A DNA stretch of 64,000 bases from Phalacrocorax aristotelis (Eukaryota > Chordata > Aves > Suliformes > Phalacrocoracidae): assembly GCF_949628215.1 (NCBI RefSeq), contig NC_134277.1, positions 110,005,463-110,069,462 on the forward strand. Direction: 5' to 3'. The stretch's first letter is position 1. Every line of letters begins with the position of its first letter. The position numbers and the translations under genes are program-made. The notes beneath the pieces are model-generated. The model did no database searches. It saw only the letters and a list, made by a program, of their open reading frames with translations, and was not told where the DNA came from. This document shows, in pieces, positions 51,401-60,400 of the stretch.

Positions 51401-54400
51401 AATCAAGATCCAGAGAAATAGCAGGAAATACTGAAGGCATTTGGCAGCTTGTCTTTCCCCTTCATAACCAGAAAACAGCTTAAGCCCTCCACTCTCCTCC
51501 TCAGATATTTTGGCTTAACTGACTGCTAATACCAAGTTAGGCTGGAGACAGAAATGACATCTACATTCCAGATAAAATACAACTGAATTTCTAGAGCATG
51601 ACTTGTCTTGCCTAGCACAAACTGCAGCTAGGATTTCTCTTTTTCCTATGAAAGACAGTTCTAGATCCTTTAAACAAACACAAAGCCACTAAACGCTGGA
51701 ATTCTTCTGGATTATGAAAAATGTCTTTTAAGACCATTAGGGGGTCTATAAGAATAGACATCAGATTCAGGGAACATAATTAAATAAGGAAAATTAGTAA
51801 TACTTTTTAAAGATAATGAAGCTTGCATAAAGAATAATTGTGGTTACACTTAGCAGTCATCTTAAATTTATTTACTATAATATTAGCATCATCATTATCA
51901 CCATTCTTGTCTACAGCTGTCATTTAAACACACTCTAAACAACACACTTACCAATACCAGGTGACTTCGTCAACTCCCATTCGTTTTTGCCAACTCCGAG
52001 AGCTTGTCCAGTACATGACTTTATATTTAAGATATTCTTGTTCCAGGAACTAGAGTGTGCATTACAAAGTGAAGTTGCACCCAAAGAGCCAGGACCAATA
52101 TTTTGACCTAACGGAACTCCTACCATAAGTGGATTCTCAACATGTCCTGCTGTGATACCAGAACAAGGAAGCCCTGCTGGCAGACCAAAACCTGCAGAGC
52201 TGCAGCCATGAAACTGAGACAAAACAGTATTTCCAGTAGATGGTATATTTCCCAGATGCTGTTGTGCAAATGGAGTCGTTGCAAGAGAACATCCTGTAAG
52301 CAATGTGGGAACAGAAGAAGAAATTGCTTGACTCTCAGAGGTAGTGATGTGGGATTTAAAGCTTGAAATAGGAACATATTGTTCACCAGATGAGTTTTGA
52401 TTGAATGGCATGTACGTGTTTAATCCAGCATATACAGGTAATACATTCAAGGATGGCAATCCTTGTCTCTGTGCTTTGCTTGTTTGATCCTGACGCACTT
52501 CTTGTGAGTCAACATTAACAGAAAGTGGCTGAAAGATGCAGAATTTACTTGGTAAAGCTGATTTAACATGGTCTAGCTCTTTATGATTTGCTGCTACATT
52601 TGAAGGAATAGATGCAAGCTGCTTTTCATTCTTCAGAAAACCTGTGGACAGTTCTTCACCCAGGTCACCATCAAGCTTTCTGTTAAGGCCTGCAAGTTCA
52701 TTTTCTTCTGATTTCTGGTCAGTACTAAGCAGTGCTTTTCTGTTTCTTTGACATGAGTGGTCTTCTAGATTTTCATTTGTATGTTCCTGCGAAGGAGTCG
52801 GGCTGGCTCTAATTATTGTTGTGCTCAGTTCACTAGCATTTTCACTCTAGTAAACAAGTGTAATATGCGGTATTACAAATTTTAGAAAAGCAAATAGGGT
52901 ACATAAAACAAGACAGACCTTAACACCAGTATTGCTATCGAATATAAATAATAAAGTTTGTCAAGTCTTGTCTGAAGTTTTGCTTTTGTAACATCTGTGG
53001 CTCCTCACCTTGAAAAAGAAAGCCTGCAGCTTCAACCTGTTTGCTGTCTAAAGTCACATTCTAGCTAGGTATACTGGGTCTGGCTGGGATGGAGTTAGTT
53101 GTCTTCATAGTAGCCCCTATGGTGCTGCATTTTTAGATTTGTGACCACAACGATGTTGATAACATACCACTGTTTTAACCATTGCTGAGCAGTGCTTGCA
53201 CAGTGGCAAGGCCTCCTCCACTTCTCCCTCTGCCACACCAGAGAGTAGGCTGGGAGTGAGCAAGAGGTAGAGAGGGCACACGGTCAGGACAGCTGACCCC
53301 AGATGACCAAAGAGAGAATCCATACCATGTCATATCATGCTCAGCATCAAAAATGAGGGGGGTGGGGGGTGGTGTGATTTTTCCAAAGCAGCTGTTGCTT
53401 GGAAACTGGCTGAGCATTGGTCTGCCGGTAGCAATTGATTGCTTTTGCATTGCTTTTCCCCCCCATCCCTTCCTTCACTTACTAAACTGTGTTTATTTCA
53501 ATCCACCAGTCACCCATCCCACCCTTTTGCTCTTCCAACTCTCTCCTCCATCCCACTGTGAGGGTGTGAGCAAGCAATTCTGGGGTGAATCAGCCATCAG
53601 CTGGCATCAATCCACCACACTAGGCATTAACGCCAGAAGAATGCTCTGCTTTCTGAAGTTACCACCAACTAAGAGAGCTTCCACTAGACCAAAATCGTTT
53701 AACACTGATTTTATAAAGTCATTCTGTGGAAAAGTAAGTGTAGTATGAAAAGGGAGCAGATTCCTGAACTCACTGACAGGTTCACAGATATTCTAAAACA
53801 AAACAAAAAACAAAGCCTGCAGTGGATTTTATTTACTGTGTTTGGATCCAATACCAGAGATTTTCATGTTTAAAAATGAAAGAATCATGGAAACATTTAG
53901 GTTGGAAAAGACCTTTAAGATCATCAAGTCCAACCATTAACCTAGAACTGCCAAGTCCACCACGAAACCATGCCCCAAGCACCACATCTACATGCCTTTT
54001 AAATACCCCCAGGGATGGAGACTCAACCACTTCCCTGGGCAGCCTGTTCCAATGCTTGGTAACACCTCCCCTGAAGACATTTTTCCTAATATCCAACCTA
54101 AACCTCCCCTGGAGCAACTTGAAGCCATTTCCTCTTTTCCTATCACTTGTTAATAGGGAAAGGAGACCATCACCCACCTCGCTACAACCTCCTTTCAGGT
54201 AGTTGTACAGAGATAAGGTCTCCCCTCAGCCTCCTCTTCTCCAGGCTAAACAACCCCAGTTCCCTTAGCCACTCCTTTGAGGACCTGCTCTCCAGACCCT
54301 TCACCAGCTTTGTTGCTCCTCTTTGCACACTCTCCAGCACCTTAATGTCTTTCTCGTAATGAGGGGCCCAAAACTGAACACACTATTTGAGGTGCAGTCT

Positions 54401-57400
54401 CAACAGCACTGACTACAAAGGGACGATCACTTTCCTAGTCCTGCTGGCAATGCTATTTCTGACAGAATCAATCCTAAATAGCAGCATCCAAGTCTGGTAT
54501 AGATGATTTCTCTCCATATGCTTTATTACTTTCTCGAATGCAAAGGTGCTCACTAAGGTCTAACTTTCTTCTAACAAGAAATGAGAATCCCCAAGTATTA
54601 AGACTCCACTAACAAAAAGCTGATGTGGTTAGGTATCAAATTTGCAGTTAGGGTTATTAGCAAAAGCTAAGGACCTAGAAGCAGTAAGTTACAGTAACAT
54701 CACAGCAGATTTTTTTTTTAAATGGGAAAAAAAACCACACCACTAAAGACATGCTTGCCAGCTTTTTAAGAAAAAAAAATAAAAAGCTGAGTGGCCCTGA
54801 ACCAAATCATTACTCAAAAAGAATTAGTTTGAGATGCATGAAAATGCACCAACAAACTCTTTATGCACTCACACAAAGAACCTTTCAAGACCAAAGACCT
54901 TCCATTTTGGCAGGTATGCATGGTGTAGGTGGAAGGAGTACATCTCAGAGCCTTGGGATTTTTGTACTTAGAAATCAAAACAAGAGAAAAAGAAGTACAA
55001 ACCCTAGATATACATACACACAAATGTGTTTCAAGGAATATCCTCTTGGGTTAACTGTCAAGAGCAGAAATGATTACACCCTCTCATGCGCTGTTCATAG
55101 CTACTAATAATAGCATTGGCACTAATCAGTGGAGGAGGACTGACCAAGGGAGAACCACCCTCCCACAACTGGCATCACGCTTGGCAGTCCTCACAGTACA
55201 GTAGACGGAACTCCAGGTATTTCCTCTACTGATCTGAAAAAATAAAGTGTTCTTTAGATGTGCTACAAAGATTAATTTTTTTCTTGTGAAGTACATCTGG
55301 TTCACAGATTCCATTTTCAAAATTGGAGTTTCAAACTAATATTTAAAAGTTCAAATCCAAAACTAGACAGTGTGGTATCAAAGCAATCAGACATCAGCTC
55401 AGGGCAGGTGTACCTAGAGAACTCTGACATAGGAACAAGAGAGCTACACAAAATCATGAAAAGTATCTACATATAAAGCAATTGTTCAGCTTAAGTAAGT
55501 AGGACTTGGGAAACAGGGAAAGGTCCGTGAAAGAAGGGGAAAGAACAATAAAGTAGCTGTTTGGATTGTTGTAAAAAAGTAAGCTGCTGTTTACAATCCT
55601 TTAAAAAGGGAATTCAGGGCAGCTGTCTGAGGTGAGATGGTTCACCAGGCCAAATCAACCAAAGAAGAAATAAAAAAAACCTAATCATGCAACACTGACA
55701 ACTTGACCCTAGTGTTCAGGTGAGAGGGCACCACTAGTTAAACAGATTGTGCTATAGAAAGTATTCAGATCTGAAGATAATACCAATACAAACATTCTTC
55801 TTGTCTTTAAGAAGCTTCAGGCAAGGGACATGTAGGTGGCTCTTAACAAGTACAAAGATGATGAAGATCTATCGGTCTCTCTCATCGTAAAAGATTACTA
55901 ACCCAAAGGAAAAAACTAATAATGCAGCCTTATAAATGGGACTTGTAAAGGTACTCCTAATACAAATGTAAAACTTCAGCGAAGTACTTAAGGGTCTCCT
56001 TGCTAAACTGCCCTGGGGAACAAAGACTACCCAAAGAGAACATCTCTTCAAGACAGAGGGGCAACTAGTATTCACCATGCTACATCAAAGCATCAAGAGC
56101 CACCCGTTTGCATGAAATGACAGGAATTCAGAACCACATGCATTTCAAACATGAATCAGACCCAAGAGCTACGGCCAGCACTGACTGCAAGCAAACACCC
56201 ATTTAAAATTTGCCCTTGGGTTCCTTCCTACAGAACTGCAATTCCAACTAGGAATGAACAGATATTCCCTGTGTAACCTGAGCAACTAGACCTAGAACAA
56301 AATGGGCCAGAACACAAGCTTCCTTCTTCCTGATACTTTCAGCATGAAGAAACATTGCTGCTGGTGCTCCTACAGGAGGAAGAGAAGGCTTCACTAAGCT
56401 TTCACTAGCCACCAGTCCTGAAAAGCCTCACCCTCTGCAAATGAAAAAAAAAAGCAAGCATAGTAGAGACCATTTCTCTTTTCTGTGTTAGAGGAATCCA
56501 CAACTGAAAGATATTACAAAATAAGTGTAACTACTCAGATTTACACAGATATGGATGCAGTCAGAGAGGTTTTTCAGGTTCTTTGGTTTTTGTTTTTTAA
56601 AGTTCCATCCACATTTCCACACACTTTGGAAAAGAGGCGGCATAGCAGAAAGATTCCAGATTCCAAGGAACCCCTGGATTTAGATGAAAGAATGCCAATT
56701 ATCTTAATCAGTATAAAATTGCAAGTCGGAACAAAACTTTCATTCCCAGAGTACACTCTTTGCTAAAGCAGTAAGAACAGTCAGAATGACTGTCAGAGGT
56801 AGAAAATGATAGCTTTAGTCCTGCAAAAATAAGTAAAGCTAAAATACATAGTTATAAACATTTCTCCGAGGAAAAAAAAAAAAAACAGAGGGGGGGCAAT
56901 ATTCTCCTAACAGCTGAAGCTGAGCAGAAAAGGAGCCCCAGGAGTGATGAAAGCAGATAATAGATCCTACAAACTACTACTGGAGTCCTGCACTGCATTC
57001 CAAGAACAGAATGACTTCGCAAGCAATTGGGGAGGGCAGGGGGAAGGAATCAAAAGGAAAAAAATACACCAACTCTAACTTTTGAAAAAAGTTAGTGAAA
57101 CATTCGAAGAATTACTATGTTTATATTCATTAGGGTTTGTGCATTTAACACAATCTATCTCAGAATTTAAATTTCTGAAACTCTGGAGTGGGGGAGAAGC
57201 AGAATACCTTTTCCCTATGCACAGCATGTCCTAAACTGTTCCAAAGCTCTTAGGCTTTTCTAATTTAAAATTATTTTGACCATTTAAGGGTTTGGTTTGG
57301 GGGTGAGGGAGAGGTGTTGTTTTGTTTATTTTCAATAAAGGAAATTAATACATATTTACAGTTTGATTTTCTTACCCAGTATGTCTCTGGATTATGTATT

Positions 57401-60400
57401 ACAGCCGTATTCTTAAGGGTACTGTCAGATGCAGAGACATATGTTAATCTGCTCATGCTAGGACTTGAGTAAACTGACTGAGGTAGTAGACTCTCCTGAT
57501 AACATGATGTGCAAGTAAAGTCAGTTTCAGACCTGAAAAACAGATTCAAAAGTACATCAGTATTGAACATATTTCTAATGCTACCCCCAAGAAAAATCAA
57601 TGCTACACGTTTAGCTATACTATTCTAAAAATCAACTTACTTAGCCATTCTGTTTAGCACAGTCAGTAGAAACGACAAATCAGCTCTCAATCAACCTTTA
57701 CAACTTCTGGCTTTGATGTACATAGAACTCATTTTCATTAGATGTAAGTCCGTAAGGCAAAGCATCAGAGTTCCACAACTGAACTCTGATGCTAAGGTCA
57801 CAGAAACAACACAACTTATTAAAAGAAATAAGGTGAATCAATACATTTGTATCTAACTAGATGGAAGAACATAAAATGAAATCATTCAACATCCCAGGCA
57901 TCACACATTAGTATTCTCCTACTCACTGCTGAGATTATCATGTCACACACCTGAAAACAAGGGACCTCTCAGCACTTTGTCTAACAAGAAAAGATAACAT
58001 AAAACCAATTAAAGTCACTGACAATTTTAACTGGAAATCCTGATGTCTATATAACACACTTGCAAAAACACACGTACTTCTGCACATTTTAACTTCTGAG
58101 AAATGCCAGACAGCCTGTAATTCTAACATCATGTACAACACACTAACTGTAGTTATATATCAAGCTGAACTTAAAAGTTAAGGCAAATAAATCCATTGCC
58201 TCTTCTTTTTGAGAGAATGTATATAGCCATTGGCTACTGGCCATGTTTGTATGTTTAAGACTACACAATTAACTTAGTTGTAATCTTATAATTTATATAA
58301 CACTTACTGTTATAGGAGCTCAATTAAAAAATATTGCCCTTTCAGTTGCTAAGAAAGCCTTTAATCTTAGACAAGTTGCAGCTTCAAAATATGAAGTGGT
58401 CAAAAGCAATACAAATATTTGTAACCATCCTCTCTCACAACAAGCAGTGGTATGAATCCGGGAACCAAAGTGAATGAAATACATGTTTATAAAAACACAT
58501 CCTCATTGGTCTCGACAATGCCAAGCTTTGTTGTCATATTGTTAACATCATAACACCCAAAGAGGTTTATTTGTAACAGATTATTAGTTGTTCTAGAGTA
58601 ACTAAATATGAGGTCTCATAACTCCATCAACACAAAGGTTTATGTTTCTGAGGTATATGACTACCTAACAGGCTAAATGTTTTATATTCTTGCATTACTA
58701 GGTAATCCTGAGCAGAAACTGCAATGTTCTATCCAGCATCTTTGTCTCATCAAGCCAGTGAGGAAAATAAAAAGTTAATGATTGCTTAAGACTGCTTCCC
58801 CATACACATAATAAAATAAAAAAAGAAAGTTTAGTCTAAGAATGAAGTCTTAGCCTAATACAGATCTTCTATAAGCCGAGATCAAGGGCAACATTCAAAC
58901 TAAATTCCTCAAGAAGCATTAATAATTCTTATAACCTGCACCAAGAGACTTACCCTGAAAACGCTGTTCCAGAAGTCTCACTAGGAGAAGAGTGGATTAG
59001 TGGTGAAGTTGAAGGTCTGAAGCTATACTGCTCATCCTCTAGAGGCTGCAAGTCACATTCAGGTTTATGCTCTAGTAAACAAAAAGAATTGAATAACAGT
59101 ATTTAAGTACACTGCACACGTCTGTAAAGAAAAGCCTTTTCATCAACAGGTTACATTTATATAGGTTTACTTACCAGCATTATTCAGGGAAGTTGGGGAG
59201 ACCTTCTCAAAAGTTACATGTTTTGCATTCCCACCACAAACAGTACTGGCATCTTTGTCTCTCTTCTCTATTTTTGCATTTTGCTTCTTTTCATCATTGT
59301 TCAATTTCTGCATAGGCTTCGCTTTTGTAGGACTTACTGAGCCATATTTACTAGATTGCTTGGCAGGTTTTAAGTTGCTGAGTGAAAGAGTGTTTCCTGT
59401 ACTTCTTTCCACCAAATCATTGCATGGTTCAGGCACAGCATTTGTTGCTTGATCTACTGTTTCTGTGTCTTCCCTCACACAACATCTACTAGTGAGATCA
59501 TTGGTGTGGTATGCAAGCAGACTTCTCTGTGCCACTTCCACTTTTGCTTCTAAAGGAATTCCACATGTTTGTGTGTCATTTCCAGTAGATGAGGTTTGGG
59601 TATTGAGCATTTCTGATTTAAGATCAGCATTCACTGACTGTAAATGTTTATTATTTACTAAATCTGACAACTTCTCTGAATATTTAACACTATTTGCAGT
59701 TACATCTTCATGATTGGGAACACCAGACAGACTAGAGAAATTCTGAATATCATTTTCTTCACTAAAATAATCCAGAAGTCGCTTCTCTATTTCTTCCTGC
59801 TTGCTATGATTATTTATCAAGTCTTCTGCAAGAGTATCATTATTTTTATCTTTACTCAGTAAAAAGGTATCAGGCATAAGGTTCTGGACAGATGCTTCAT
59901 GTTTCACAATACTCTCATATTCGCTTTCATGTCCAACCTCATCTGTTTTTTTGAGGTATTTTTCCATATCAAATGCACTATTTTCCACATTGCTGGATAA
60001 TACCTGATTAGCAGAGAGTTCCGCCTCTCTAACAATTCCAGGAAGGAAACATGTTCTTTCACTTTTATTAGAGAGTGCCATCATCATAGCAGCTAGATGG
60101 GAAGGATCAGCACTGGAGGAAGCATTAGCAATAGCAGAGGCAATTGTGCTAATACTCAGGACAGATTCAGAATGGTTAGATAAGCCATCTTCAAACTTGC
60201 CTTTACGAACTCCATCCTACAACAAACCAAAATGAGTTAAGCACCAAATAAGACTTTTTTTTTCAGTGTTTTGGTTTTTGTGGTTGGGTTTTTAAAATTA
60301 TTTTGCATTTCAGTATATGGTAATATATTAACATTGCTAGTTGTCACATATTTCATCAACTGCCAAGAAGGAATATTGCATAGGCGTAATTCTCATTATA

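Larger units (their letters stand above)
52847..57375 (-). other. CEP192: CEP192 intron (4.5 kb) with solo LTR and CR1
   Basis: It carries the LTR at 53070-53619 and the CR1 at 53878-54475 close together. Positions 54500-57375 are unique sequence with short A-runs. Confidence 0.65.
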
